64,000 nt of DNA from Tubulanus polymorphus (GCF_964204645.1 NC_134029.1:16200450-16264449), one strand, 5' to 3'; positions 50,291 to 61,565 are shown, counted from the stretch's first letter. The notes: generated from the letters alone by a model not told the origin. A program made the numbers and translations.

Positions 50291-51925
50291 ATGAGAAATC
50301 GCGGAGCGGTAACCTTTAATAGTTATGACCTGCAAACCTTTTACTACAAATAGGTGCAGTAAAAAATCTGCCAATTGAGCTACAGAGGGTGAGCATGGAT
50401 CAATTTCCCCTGCAGCACACCAATCCGCAAAATGACTCCATTTGGCATCGTAAATGGAACTTGTTGATGGCCGCTTAGATCCTGCGATAAAGGAGGCAGC
50501 CTGTTCTGATAAGCCTGAAGCGGACAAGGATCGCTGGAAAATGGCCAGGCGAGCAGATTTAACCACTGGCTGTTTGGATGATGCCGAAAGTTCCCCCGAG
50601 ACAGAAGCCATGGGAAATTCGGAAGAATCCTTGGGTTGTCGCACAGTAGGTTGAGAAGTGGTAGGAACCATTTCTGAGCCGGCCAACATGGTGCTACCAG
50701 AACTATGTTGCAATTGACTGATCTCTCTATTTGATCCAGTCCGCGGCAGGACTGATCCGGACTTAAATCGGTTGGAGGTACGGGAATCAAGGTCTCCCAG
50801 TTGCCCTTCGACCGAGACCAGAAGACCTTCCAATATTGTTGCAAGCGCCTGCTTCTGAGGCGGCCTAAGGGCACCACCAGACCCATGGAGCTGATGGAGC
50901 CTAGAAGCCGTGACCAGTAACGAGCTGTTCTCGGGGTTGTGGACACTCCCGCTACAGCTTCTTGAAGTTTGGCTACTCGAGCCATAGACGGAAAGACTTT
51001 GCCGATTCGGAGATCGAAGTCCATGCCGAGATAAGTGAACTGTTGGGCCGGCGTCAACTGAGATTTTTCCCTGTTTACGCGGAACCCTAGCTGATGGACT
51101 AAGTCCAAGACTATTGCCTAAGTCCAAGGTCATTGCCTCCCGACATTCCTGAGCCGAATTCGCGACTATTAACCAGTCATCGAGGTAAACGAACAGTCGA
51201 ACACCCCTTGACTGAAGTACCTTCTGAACTGACTTGACCAACTTGGTGAAAACCCACGGGGCCGTACTGAGGCCAAATGGAAGAGACCTGAATTGGAACT
51301 GGCGGCCTTTCCACTTTATCCTGAGAAATCGCCGAGATTTTGGGTGAATTGGAACCTGAAAGTAAGCATCTTTCAGGTCCAACAAAGCCGCCCATTGACC
51401 CGGACGGAGCCCTTGAATCACGTCCTTGGGCTTGGTCATCCGGAACCTTGGAATGTCTAGGTGCCGATTGAGGGATGACAGATCTATCACCATCCGTTGA
51501 CCCCCTGTGGCCTTTGGTACCATGAATATTCGAGAAAACCAGCCGGGAGAAGTTTCGTTGCAAACTGATTCTATCGCTCCCTTCTCGGCCAATTCCTTCA
51601 GAGCCGGAGAGATTAAGGCCTCCTGACCTGGTTTTGGCCGCATGTCGGGAGATGACCTCATCAGGCGCGGTCGCCTTAGGAAACGGAGACGGTAGCCACG
51701 AGAGACGACACGGGAGGGCCAACCGTCTCCGAAAAGGTCGGACCAGTGGGTTGCTGCCTGCTGCAGACAACCTCCCACTGGTCCCAAGAATTCATTTCGA
51801 GTTTTTCCGAAAGGAAGAGCCCCTTTTTGGAGCCTTCCCCTTGCCTCGATACAAACCGGAACTGTTACGACTGGACGAGACTTGACACGATTGTTGAAGT
51901 TGCGCGCTAGTTCTCCAACCGGCAT
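50291..51925 (-). pseudogene. DIRS reverse transcriptase, copy B, with deletion of RNase H
   Basis: Begins MPVGELARNFNNRVKSRPVV. RT motifs are FMVPKATGGQRMVIDLSS, LLDLKDAYFQVPIHP, LPFGLSTAPWVF and YLDDWLIVA. Near 51110-51130 a short partial duplication of GACTTAG-containing sequence shifts the frame. The RNase H core is deleted, so the ORF then runs straight into recombinase N-terminal coding. In motif A the residue before DLKD is Leu rather than Ser as in copy A. Confidence 0.8.
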
Positions 51926-52147
51926 CCGAAGCCGCCTGAGAAAGCGCTGAAGTTTGAGATGGTCCTGTTTGCGACCGTGCCGAACCTTGCCCCGCCGGCG
52001 TCGGACCAGAACGCTTTTTCCACGGAGTTTTTAAACATTAAAAGTGTTAGTAAAGTGTGATTGAAATAATTCATATATATATACGCATGAATAACATATA
52101 AATGAATAACTTCTAAAATCAATGTAGTAAAAAAATATGTATAATAA

Positions 52148-52653
52148 ATGGAATCAGAACAACCACAAACTATCAATATTACAAATAACACTGGTGTCAT
52201 AAATATATACTATAAGAAATGTTCTAAGTGTGAATTAGATAAATTAGCTTTAACAGAATTCAGTAAGCGTAAGATTAGCAAAGATGGTTTTCAATATTGC
52301 TGTAAAACTTGTTTTAAACTATATACCAAACAATACCGAGAAGATAATATAGAACATTATAATTATTATATGGCAGAATATATGAGAGTAAGATATCAAA
52401 CAGATCTTAATTTTAGATTGAAACAATGCTTAAGATCTAGATTAACACAATTATTCAACAAAGAAACACATTCAGAAACACTAATTTATTAGGTTGTTCA
52501 GATGAATTTCTCAAATCATGGATTATATTTCAATTCGATGATAAAATGAATATAGATAATTACGGGGATTATTACCATATTGATCACGTGTTACCAATAT
52601 CTAAATTTAACATGAATGATGAATACAATAAAAAACTATATTTTGAATAGATC
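52148..52653 (+). pseudogene. HNH endonuclease, copy B, broken
   Basis: Starts with the same class I context as copy A. The zinc ribbon (CSKCELDK, CCKTCFKLY) is present. A four-base loss near 52480 shifts the frame at SETL. The HNH core HIDHVLPISKF is still readable at about 52577-52610 in the other frame. About 290 bases, including the conserved NWKNLRPLE segment, are deleted after KKL. Upstream it is adjacent to the terminal palindrome, unlike in copy A. Confidence 0.8.
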
Positions 52654-52738
52654 CGAATAGAAATTCTTTAGCTTTAACTAGCTAGTATCATTTGAAGAAT
52701 ACTTATAATATTTTTTCTGCTTTTTTTCTCTAATATAA

Positions 52739-53341
52739 ATGTCAAAGAAATCTAATAAGAATAGTATTAATATTGAAAAAACATTAGATGATTTGGGTAT
52801 AAGTGATAATAAAGATACAGTTGTAACTAATTGTGCTCAAGTTAATTGTAATATAGATTATGAATACTATTTATATTGTAAGCATCATCTTGAATTATTA
52901 ATTGCTGGCGGGAAATCTAAGGATTTCTTGGGAAAAATAATAACTTTTCAAGAATTAGATGCTATGAAACCAGATAAAGTAATAAAATATTTTAAGATTT
53001 ATGAAGAAGCAAGATTAGCCCGAATAAATGATTCTATTTCAGATGGTATTGTCAAATGTTACTCTAAGTTATGTAACCGGTTAATACCAATTGATGATGA
53101 CTTATATAGTGATTTTTATATGGTGACAATATATAGTGATTTGAAAAATGACTATTTAGTTATGACTGAATTACAAAAATGGGTTGGATATGCTTCATTC
53201 CAATTAGGATCGGTTATGACATTAATTTCTACTGGTGTCATAACATTTTCGAATATCAAACCTATGGAATATAAATCAGGTAAGAACGAAACAGATGTAC
53301 TACACCCAAACGGTGAAACAGAAAATGAATCAGAGCAATAA
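52739..53341 (+). CDS. Polinton conserved small protein, copy B, full length
   Basis: 200 residues; complete version of the protein truncated at 26525. The extra C-terminus contains GSVMTLISTGVITFSNIKPM, a moderately hydrophobic stretch, and an acidic end. It also has an in-frame eight-residue insertion around YSDFYMVTIYSDL compared with copy A. Function unknown; conserved beside the integrase. Confidence 0.7.
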   Translation: MSKKSNKNSINIEKTLDDLGISDNKDTVVTNCAQVNCNIDYEYYLYCKHHLELLIAGGKSKDFLGKIITFQELDAMKPDKVIKYFKIYEEARLARINDSISDGIVKCYSKLCNRLIPIDDDLYSDFYMVTIYSDLKNDYLVMTELQKWVGYASFQLGSVMTLISTGVITFSNIKPMEYKSGKNETDVLHPNGETENESEQ

Positions 53342-53354
53342 TTAACTATAATAA

Positions 53355-53752
53355 ATGAGTGATAGCGTTAAGAAAAAGGCTAGATCCGAGAAACAAATTA
53401 AATGGGCAAGAGAATTAGGTAAAAGATCTTCAGAATTAAAAAAGCTAAGAAAAAGAAATTAACTGATATAAATGAATCACAGAAATTATCTGATATTGAT
53501 TCAAATAATAATCCATCTGATTCTTCTAATGCTGGAAGTAATAATTACTTATATATTACAATTGGATTAGTAACAGTTATTATATTATCTGGTGTAATAT
53601 ATAAATATAAGTATAAATCTGATGATAAAGATGATTCCAATGATGATTGGAAACTTAGTTATCCATGTACAGACAATAAACCTATCATACCAGAAAATAA
53701 GTCAAATCATAAAACCATTGAAACTAAATCTAAATTATTATTAATGGATTAA
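53355..53752 (+). pseudogene. Small single-pass membrane protein, copy B, frameshifted
   Basis: Homologue of 26674-27051. The start MSDSVKKKARSEKQIKWARE is kept. A run of seven A in copy A (SELKKAKK region) is six A here, near 53441, which ends the frame early. The membrane segment and the acidic tail remain readable in another frame up to about 53752. Confidence 0.75.
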
Positions 53753-53758
53753 AATAAG

Positions 53759-54850
53759 ATGGAAAAAGAACAATATTTAAGAGATTTATATTACAACCCA
53801 GAGAGTGAAGTATCATATTCTAACGTTTCAGAATTATGGAATAAAATTAAATCTGATAAGGAAAATGGTAATATAAAATATAGTGAATTAAAATCATGGT
53901 TACAAAATCAACCAACATATCAAATACACAAGAAAATGGATAAAACTTATTTAACAAGAAAAGTTATGGTTTCATATATCAATCAACAATGGCAATCAGA
54001 TTTAATTGACATGAAGAACTTAGAGGAATACGACAAAGGATATTTCTGGATATTAAATGTTATAGATATATTCAGTAGATACGCATGGTCAATTCCAATC
54101 AAAAATAAAACTGGAATAGAAGTGACAAATGCTTTTCAATCTATATTTAAAGAAGCTATTCCAGATAAGATACAATTTGATGAAAGTAAGGAATTTTATA
54201 ACAAACATTTAAAAAAACTATTATCTGATAACGATGTAGATTATTTTTCAACACACTCAGATAAAAAAGCATCTATTATAGAAATATTTAATAAAACATT
54301 GAAAACTAGAATGTGGAAATATTTTACTGCTAATGAAACATATAAATATATCGATGTATTAGATGATTTAGTGAAAGGTTATAATAATTCTAAACATTCA
54401 AGTATTGGTATGAAACCTATACAAGCTAGAAAAGAAGATAATTCAGAAATAGTTTGGAATAATTTATATGGCGCGTTTGTAACACATGATTTCGGTGAAC
54501 CTAAATTTAAAATAGGACAACCATAAGAATATCTAAATATAGAAAAACATTTTATAAAGGTTATATTCCAAATTTTACTGAAGAAATATTCAAGATTAAA
54601 AAGATAATATTAACTAAACCTTTTGTTTATAAATTAGATGATCTAAAAGATGAAGAAATATTAGGTTATTTCTATGAACAAGAATTATCACTTGTACCAA
54701 ATCCAGATGAAATAGAATACAAAATAGAAAAAGTATTGAAAACAAAAACTCTTAAAGGAAAAAAGTATTCTTTGGTGAAATATAAAGGATATGATGATAA
54801 ATTTAATGAATGGATTTTATCTAGTAAAATTAAAAGAATAAATGAATAAA
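53759..54850 (+). pseudogene. Polinton integrase, copy B, frameshifted
   Basis: The frame from ATG 53759 to 54526 holds the catalytic domain with Asp in QSDLIDMK, Asp in QFDESKEF and Glu in SIIEIFNKTLK. It is seven residues shorter than copy A before KYSELKSW because the AVWRPHG-type insertion is absent. After KFKIGQP a one-base loss ends it. The SH3-like and chromodomain coding continues in another frame to about 54849, overlapping the ATPase start as in copy A. In the Glu block copy A has Arg after Glu; here Ile. Confidence 0.85.
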
Positions 54851-55453
54851 GGTTTATTTATATTTGAACCGCATAATATGTTAGTTACTGGAGTAACCAA
54901 TTGTGGTAAAACACATTTCATATTAGATTTGTTAGAAACTATTTATAAGAATCATTTTGATAATATAATATTATTCTGCCCTACTTATGAAATGAATAAA
55001 ACATATAATAGAGATATAGTTAAGATAAAAAAGTTTATTATATTAAATCCTAAAACAGTAAAAGAAAATTTAGATAATTGTATAAAAATAGCAATTGATA
55101 CTTATAAAGGATCAAATACATTATTCATTGTAGATGATTGCGCAAATTTACATGATTCAAAAGTTAGAGAAAGTGAGTTATGTTATTTAGCTTTCTCTGG
55201 GAGACATTTTGGGATAACAACATGGGTTTTAAATCGAAAATATAATTCAATTGTTAAAGACTTTAGGGAGAATATAAGATTTCTAGTTTTATTTTATAAC
55301 AAAGATAAAAAATCTATGCAACAATCATTGGAAGAAAATCAAATTATACCTACTGAATTACATGATGAATATATGAATAAATTAAAGAATAATAAAGGTT
55401 CAAAATTATTACTGAGATTACAATTTCCTTATGAATATAAATTTATAAAATAA
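54842..55453 (+). CDS. Packaging ATPase, copy B
   Basis: 203 residues, open throughout. Walker A GVTNCGKTHF and Walker B NTLFIVDDCAN are intact. One residue shorter than copy A because of a small in-frame change near DIVKIKKF. The gene overlaps the decayed integrase end. Retention of the open frame suggests either recent decay of neighbours or purifying selection before insertion. Confidence 0.92.
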   Translation: MNKGLFIFEPHNMLVTGVTNCGKTHFILDLLETIYKNHFDNIILFCPTYEMNKTYNRDIVKIKKFIILNPKTVKENLDNCIKIAIDTYKGSNTLFIVDDCANLHDSKVRESELCYLAFSGRHFGITTWVLNRKYNSIVKDFRENIRFLVLFYNKDKKSMQQSLEENQIIPTELHDEYMNKLKNNKGSKLLLRLQFPYEYKFIK

Positions 55454-55496
55454 AATCCTAATTTGGAATATTATAGAAACTAATTTATATTTCTAT

Positions 55497-55585
55497 ATAC
55501 TAGACGTACGTAAGAATGCAAGAATTCTTACCTTTTTACTTTCTTGGCAAGAATCTTGGATTCTTACGTACGTCTAGTCCATAGA
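55497..55585. terminator. Long stem-loop at the convergent junction, copy B
   Basis: ACTAGACGTACGTAAGAAT at 55500 and ATTCTTACGTACGTCTAGT ending near 55578 are perfect complements, with further partial pairing of GCAAGAATTCTT and AAGAATCTTGG inside. It lies between the plus-strand ATPase and minus-strand genes. A related fragment, TTCTTGGATTCTTACTTTCT then CATACGTCTAGTGCAT, follows at about 55730-55775. Confidence 0.65.
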
Positions 55586-55624
55586 AATATGAATTATTAA
55601 ATGAAATATATAATAATGAATAAA

Positions 55625-55722
55625 TTATATATTAAAACTATATAATTTATGTTTATAATTTATATTTATAATTTATGTTTATAATTTATGTTTATAATTT
55701 ATGTTTATAATTTATATTTCTT
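55625..55722. repeat. Tandem 14-bp repeat TTTATAATTTATGT
   Basis: About six consecutive units of TTTATAATTTATGT or TTTATAATTTATAT. Located between the two hairpin-related segments of the convergent junction. Not present in copy A. Confidence 0.8.
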
Positions 55723-55815
55723 GGCAAGGATTCTTGGATTCTTACTTTCTTACTCATACGTCTAGTGCATAGATATATAAATATTTTTATAGATATATAG
55801 ATAGTTTTATAATAA

Positions 55816-56175
55816 TTATTCTAATTTTGTTTCTAATACATTTATAAAATCATCTTCGTTTATATCAAATTCTCCATAAGTCTTTGGCATATTTATTAAT
55901 TCTATTTCATCCTTCATTCTACGTTCATCATCACTTAATCCAGCTTTTATTCTTAATTTTTCAAAGTAATCATAAGAATTATCACCATCAAAATCAAATT
56001 CAAAATCATTTATTAAATCAAATAAATCTAGGTATCCATTATATATTTGGTCAGGATTATCTTCTGCATAAGCTAATAATTTATCGAATAACAACTTAAA
56101 GAATATATAATATTGTTTAGTTTCAGGATTAACATATTTGATATATTTCTTTGGTTCATCTAACAATGGTAACAT
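55816..56175 (-). CDS. Acidic protein specific to Polinton copy B
   Basis: The best ATG is at 56175 (MLPLLDEPKKYIKYVNPETK). The protein is acidic and helical with EFDFDGDNSYDYF and MKDEIELINMPKTYG. The frame stays open upstream of the ATG to about 56240 without a start, so it may be the C-terminus of the zinc-finger protein that follows upstream, separated by a frameshift. No counterpart with this sequence lies in copy A. Function unknown. Confidence 0.5.
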   Translation of the reverse strand: MLPLLDEPKKYIKYVNPETKQYYIFFKLLFDKLLAYAEDNPDQIYNGYLDLFDLINDFEFDFDGDNSYDYFEKLRIKAGLSDDERRMKDEIELINMPKTYGEFDINEDDFINVLETKLE

Positions 56176-56273
56176 ACCCACATCTTTATAAACATTAATT
56201 AGATGTAATTTTGATTTATAATGAGTAATTTTATCAAAAGGTTCAATTTTTTAATTACACTAATCACATATTA

Positions 56274-56963
56274 CTTATTTTTCATTTTCTATGTGCCCCT
56301 TAGATTTTTTATGTTTAGAAAAATTACTTTTAGAAATATCTAAATTACAAATGTTACAATGTTTTTTAGAATCATCAATTATTTCATTATCTGTTATATC
56401 ATTATCAATAGTTTCAATTGGGTTAACATTATTTATTACATTATCTGTTATATTATCTATGGTATCATTAGTTTCAATTGGGTTAACATAATCTTTTATA
56501 TTACTAACTGATATATTATTATCATTATTATTCTTTTCTTTTTCTATATGTTTCCTTGATTTCTTATGTGATGCCTAATTTTTATATGATATATATTTCT
56601 TACATACATCACAATATTTTGGATTATGATAATCTTTTTTTGATTCAATATCATATGTAGAGGGTATATTATAAGATGTAGATGCTGTTACATCTTTTAT
56701 TTTAGTTTCAATATTAGACTATCTTCTATTTTAGTTTCAATATTATCTTCTATTTTATATTCAATATCATTCTTATCTTCTATTTTAGTTTCAATATTAT
56801 TTTCTATTTTAGTTTCAATATTATCTTTTATTTTACTTATTCTATATTTGAATTGATTATAGTAATCTCCAAAATACTTAATGTATTCATCATAAGGTAA
56901 TATATAATATATATCTGATATCATTTCACTTGGAGTTTGTATTTCATATATTCCATCTTCCAT
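56274..56963 (-). pseudogene. Variable zinc-finger protein, copy B, with IETKIED repeats
   Basis: Starts at ATG 56963 in class I context. Residues 58-85 repeat Ile-Glu-Thr-Lys-Ile-Glu-(Asp/Asn), in place of the VIPTTTS repeats of copy A. After a stop near 56697, the frame beyond reads two C2H2-type fingers: a CDVCKKYIS finger near 56600, interrupted by a stop, and KHCNICNLDISKSNFSKHKK near 56340. A linker with repeated NVNPIET units joins them. Same position as 28960-29850 but almost unrelated in the middle. Confidence 0.65.
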
Positions 56964-56995
56964 TTATTATATAAATTTTTATTTAAGTTAAAATT

Positions 56996-58243
56996 TTAAT
57001 ACATAACACTATTTAATTGAGAATTTACAATATTTAATTGCGCGTCAGATATAATATAAATGTGCATTTTAAAATTTTTGATTCCTTTATTCTTTGTCAT
57101 GAATAATTGTATTCCATCTTTAGTGTTCTGTAGTTTTTTCCCAGAACCATGTAATGAATTATCCTCTGTTGTTCTAAAATCTAACCATAATGCGTATTTA
57201 TTACCGGTATAATAATCAATTTGATTAATATTACAATTTTCAGATGATTTCACTTTTTCATTCATAAAATGTTTTCTAATTTCTGGCCATTGATCAATCA
57301 TTCTCATTCCTTGACAAAATATTTTATTTGCTATTCCTTCGATAGTTATTTCTACTTTTGTTATTTCAGGATTATAATAATTATCAACATTTATTGCGCC
57401 ATTAGTATATGTTGCAATGGTAAAAAATATTAATATACCTTTAATAGATCTTCTTGGGAAGTTAATATTCTCATTCATTATTTCATCATTTGCATTAATA
57501 GTTACAGTTTTAAATTTATCAATATAATCATATAATAATGAAAATCCTTGATTGTATTTAGTTTGAATTATACTTGAAATATTTTCATCAGTTACTGTAT
57601 CATATTCTAAACATATATTCGATAATTTATAACTCATATCTTTATTAACGCTAGATATTACGATTTCATTAACAGGAGCAAATGTTATTTCGAATATAAC
57701 ATCTTCTTGAATTGCGTATTTATATAAAGGTGCATTATTATTTATCAATTCAAAGTCTAATGGAATTTTTTATTTGCTTCCATATATACTTTTTATCAAT
57801 TTATCTATAGCATTAGTTAATATTGCATTATGTGCTTCTGATCTTAATTTATTTTGCTTTTCTGATTGGATGCCTTGAAATATCATATTATTTCTATTTC
57901 CTTTAGTTAGCCATAAATCTTTATAATGCATAAATAAATTATAATCATCTAATGAGAAAACTGTTTCTGGACCAATCTTTATAGTTAATTTTTTAATCAA
58001 ATATCTTCCAACATAATCAACAACATAATTATTATTATTACCAGTTACTTTTATATCGGCTGATAAATAAATACTATTTGGAACATAAAAAGTATTTTGT
58101 GTTAATCGAGGAATTCTAACATATAAAGTTTCATCAGGATTAATATTAGAAGGGTTATGAGTAATTATATGATGTGATCTTTCTGCTTTAATAGCATTAG
58201 ATATTCTATGATTCTTAGAAGGATTGATATAACTCCCACTCAT
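56996..58243 (-). pseudogene. Major capsid protein, copy B, one nonsense codon
   Basis: Homologue of 29883-31133. Frames 57770-58243 and 56996-57769 are in the same phase, separated only by TAA at 57770-57772 where copy A has TAT. Everything else, including YTGNKYALWLDFRTTEDN and YIISDAQLNIVNSQ, is kept. The N-terminus differs slightly (MSGSYINPSKNHRISN). Confidence 0.85.
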
Positions 58244-58265
58244 TTATTTAACAAAAAAATTAATT

Positions 58266-58749
58266 ATTTATTTTTTATCATGTTTACTAACCCAAAAATA
58301 ATAGCACTTACAACTGTAATTGAAAATAAAATAATATGTTCAGCAGCAAAGTTAATAATGTTTCCTGCAGATTTCAATATAAAACCAACAATTGATGCAA
58401 TAACTCTATTAAACCTTCTATTTTAAACCTTCTACTAAATAATCCATACCTTTATTTGTTATATTGAAACCAGATTTTTTTTAAATTCATGAGTAATTTC
58501 ATTATATTTTAATTCTTTTTTTGTTATTTCTGGATCTTCATTTTCAATATCTATTCTCGATTTAGCTCCTCTAACATATTCATCTGTTGACGGGGCTTTA
58601 GAACCAGGAACAACTTCTGGTAAATTAGTATTATATTCTGTTTTATTATCATTACTAAAACTTGTTTCATCAAAATCAGGTGGTTGTTCATCACTTATAC
58701 CAGGTTCATCTAAAGGATCCATTGTAAAATCTTCTCCACCTTCTGCCAT
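58266..58749 (-). pseudogene. Coiled-coil membrane protein, copy B, internal deletion
   Basis: Only the first 80 or so residues (AEGGEDFTMDPLDEPGISDE, SKAPSTDEYVRGAKSR) and the last 45 codons (58266-58405, matching the final membrane segments of copy A) remain. About 970 bp that encode the coiled coil and first membrane segment are gone, replaced by a short join near 58400-58490. Confidence 0.8.
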
Positions 58750-58765
58750 TTACATGATAAAAAAA

Positions 58766-60076
58766 TTAAAATTTACAATATAATATTCCTCCGATTACAA
58801 TTCCTATACAAGTTAAAGCTAATTTAGTATTTTCATGGCATTTATTATCATCATTTAGTTTAATTATTTCATGTTGAATATTATCAGTTCTAATATTTTC
58901 TGATGTATTATAATCCGGTTTAGAATCATTATTTAATTTAATATTATTAGTTTTAGTTTCTGTTGATTGAATGTTTTTTATTTTTTTCACCTTCCATTAA
59001 TTTTGGAGCAGTAATAATCTTTTTATTTATATCATTTAATCCAAATGAATTATTTATTGTTGCAGTTTTAATTAGATTATTATAACCAATTATGTTTCCC
59101 ATCTTTAATACTAAATCATTAGAAATAATTAATAGATTAGGGCCTATACAATAATTTAATCTAATATGTGATTTATCTAAATAATTTTGATATCTTACAA
59201 TGTTTTCTGGAATCGATCTATTTTTATCATTACGAATTGAATCTTCAAATAATACTTTGAATTGTTTCTGCGCATCGAATGAAGTGTTATCATTTCCAAC
59301 TATTGGTGATCTTGTGCACCTAAAATACATATCAAATAAGTTCTAATCGATTGATTTATTCTTTGTATTCCAGCTTTAGTAAAACCTTCACCATTTTCTA
59401 AAATGAAATTAACCCAACCATTATTATTTTGTTGTTGTATATTATTATAATATTTTGGTAATTCATTCCAATTTAGTGTTCTTATATCTGAATTTGTCAT
59501 TATTTTTCCAAATTCTTTAGTATAGAATATTCCTAATCCACCCATTGTTCCAATTTTTGCTCTAAAATCTTTATTTGAATTAATATTAAATTCATTACAT
59601 ATTTTATAAAACTTAGAAAAATTAATATTATTATTCAATTCTTTAAAATATTTTGAACCTGGTAAAGGACATTATAATTCATCTAATATTAATTTTATTT
59701 GAAAATATGTATGAAATCTAAAAAGTGATAACATCAATGGTAAACTTGGTTTGTTTAAATGATCATTCCAACTAATTCCACATCCTGTTGTTGCGCAATA
59801 AACAGCAAAATTTAATTGGTTCTGCCAATACTTCATATTAGATTTTAATAACCATTGTTTTGCCTCATTTAAATTTTTGAAATTAATTGTATACACATGA
59901 AATATATTTTCCATCTTTACATGAAAATTATTACATTCAGTAACATAAATATATAAATCAATAAATGAATTTAAAAATTCATTTCTATATGTAATATCTT
60001 TATTAAAATCTATTGCAGGAATATTATATTTGATTGATTTATTATATTGGAAAGCTTTTGGAAAACTATCTGCCAT
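58766..60076 (-). pseudogene. AVYC-type conserved protein with membrane anchor, copy B, multiply broken
   Basis: Homologue of 32629-34017. The N-terminal frame 59672-60076 keeps NQLNFAVYCATTGCGISWND and ends at TAA 59672, an in-phase nonsense codon. The next piece, 59300-59638, has a different, shorter middle (IGTMGGLGIFYTKEFGKIMT). Frameshifts near 59315 and 58980 separate the rest, which ends with the anchor LALTCIGIVIGGILYCKF. Confidence 0.8.
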
Positions 60077-60092
60077 TTATATAATTAAAAAA

Positions 60093-60518
60093 TTAATAAT
60101 TAACAAATTCTTTTAATAATTTATCCTGTTCTTCAACTGTTATATGACCATTTAAACTTATTATATAATCTAGTGTATTTTTTAATTTATTAATTTCTTT
60201 TATATTAGTTTTAATTTTTTCTTTATTACTTTTTATATTTAATTTTGAACTTATACCAGTTAAAACACTTGAACTTAATCCTAATACACCAATTGATATA
60301 GCTAAAGGTGTTAATGGTGAAAATATTGCTAGAAATGTTATTACAGAACTAATTGTAACCAAACCACTGATAATAAGATAATATATAATTTTACTTTTTA
60401 AATATTTTTTCTTTTTAACTTTTAAGTCACTTTCAAATTCTAATATTTGTTTTTCTAAATATATTTTTAATTTAGTTTTATTTATATCATGAGGAATAAT
60501 ATCAATATTATCATCCAT
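60093..60518 (-). CDS. Small two-segment membrane protein, copy B
   Basis: 141 residues, intact. Nearly identical to 34034-34468 through both membrane segments; three residues are missing near the N-terminus (MDDNIDIIPHDINK). Class II context TTTTTTTTGCTAAATAA before the ATG. Confidence 0.7.
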   Translation of the reverse strand: MDDNIDIIPHDINKTKLKIYLEKQILEFESDLKVKKKKYLKSKIIYYLIISGLVTISSVITFLAIFSPLTPLAISIGVLGLSSSVLTGISSKLNIKSNKEKIKTNIKEINKLKNTLDYIISLNGHITVEEQDKLLKEFVNY

Positions 60519-60538
60519 TTATTTAGCAAAAAAAATTA

Positions 60539-60961
60539 CTAATTAGTAAATCTATATGCTACAAATATAACAATAACTGTTCCACCTAAAATCCATATTA
60601 TTTCATATTTCTGTTGTTCATTACTTGGGGTATAATAATCTGATAATTTAGGTTTGTATAGATGTAATTTTTCTTTATTTGTTACCGCGTTATATAAACT
60701 CATTGCATCATCAACTGATTGAAAATCTCTATGTGAAATCTTCTGATCATATAATTCTTTATTGATGTAATCCATATAGTTTTGCCTCTTTTCTCTATAT
60801 TCTTCCGCTGCTTTATTGTATTTTTCTAATGCTAAGTGATGTCTTTTTTGTTCTGTTAATGATCCATTTTTATCAATATGTTTAAATAAATAACCACCAC
60901 CAGTAAATGCTAAAGCGTTAACAATTGCCGATCCTATAATAGTTATAACTGCAGAAGCCAT
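60539..60961 (-). CDS. Polinton conserved small membrane protein, copy B
   Basis: 140 residues, intact, with the N-terminal membrane segment, LSDYYTPS and the C-terminal segment. The T run upstream of its start is degenerate (TAATTATTTTACTAAATAA), the only class II site clearly eroded between copies. Confidence 0.75.
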   Translation of the reverse strand: MASAVITIIGSAIVNALAFTGGGYLFKHIDKNGSLTEQKRHHLALEKYNKAAEEYREKRQNYMDYINKELYDQKISHRDFQSVDDAMSLYNAVTNKEKLHLYKPKLSDYYTPSNEQQKYEIIWILGGTVIVIFVAYRFTN

Positions 60962-60983
60962 TTATTTAGTAAAATAATTACGC

Positions 60984-61206
60984 ATTTATATAGGAGGAAT
61001 ACATTTTTGTTTTTCCAAATAATCAATAGTTAAATTAGATAAAGTAACTGCTAATGTTAATTTTAAAATATCATTTATATCAAATTTATCAACATTAACA
61101 CTTCCCATTTTGAATACTTTTTTAATACCATTGAATAACCAACAGTTCCAACTGATAGTAATGCTCCATTATATAATCCAGTTATTATCCACTTATTATC
61201 ACTCAT
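60984..61206 (-). pseudogene. Very small membrane protein, copy B, frameshifted
   Basis: Starts MSDNKWIITGLYNGALLSVG as in copy A. The T run near 61120 has six T on the plus strand versus seven in copy A, shifting the frame. The end (YLEKQKCIPPI-like) is readable in the other frame. Confidence 0.7.
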
Positions 61207-61548
61207 TTATTTATCAAAAAAATTACTATCATCAAAATATTTAGTTAACTTATTTATGATTAATTCAACATTTATTTCATTACTACTTTTATGATTATCA
61301 TATATTTTGGTTAATATGTTTTTAATATCATCAATAATTCCATCTTCATTTAATTCATAATATTCTAAAGGTGATTTAATTAAATCAATTACTTTTTCTA
61401 TATTATAATTTTCTTTATTAATCATTGATGCATTGTTAAATGATTTACTTTTTATATCAGTAATTACATCATTTAGTTTAATTCTTATTTCTTTACCATG
61501 TTTAAAATCAAACCCAAAACATATACTCAGTCCAACAGTTATATTCAT
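61207..61548 (-). CDS. Polinton small conserved protein, copy B
   Basis: 113 residues, intact, one longer than copy A because the stop is displaced (DSNFFDK). Most differences from copy A are conservative (Val/Ile, Ser/Thr). Its last codons again contain the T run that forms the class II context of the next gene. Confidence 0.7.
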   Translation of the reverse strand: MNITVGLSICFGFDFKHGKEIRIKLNDVITDIKSKSFNNASMINKENYNIEKVIDLIKSPLEYYELNEDGIIDDIKNILTKIYDNHKSSNEINVELIINKLTKYFDDSNFFDK

Positions 61549-61565
61549 TTATATAGTGAAAAAAA

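Larger units (their letters stand above)
48898..52029 (-). mobile_element. DIRS-like retrotransposon, copy B, 5' truncated and internally deleted
   Basis: Minus-strand relative of copy A. It starts (3' end) with the inverted repeats at 48898-49215 and ends abruptly near 52029, at the position corresponding to 2110 of copy A, so the Gag region is missing. An internal deletion removes about 660 bp of RNase H coding: sequence runs from AAGTCCGGATC directly to CAGTCCTGCCGCGG. It directly abuts Polinton copy B. Confidence 0.9.
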
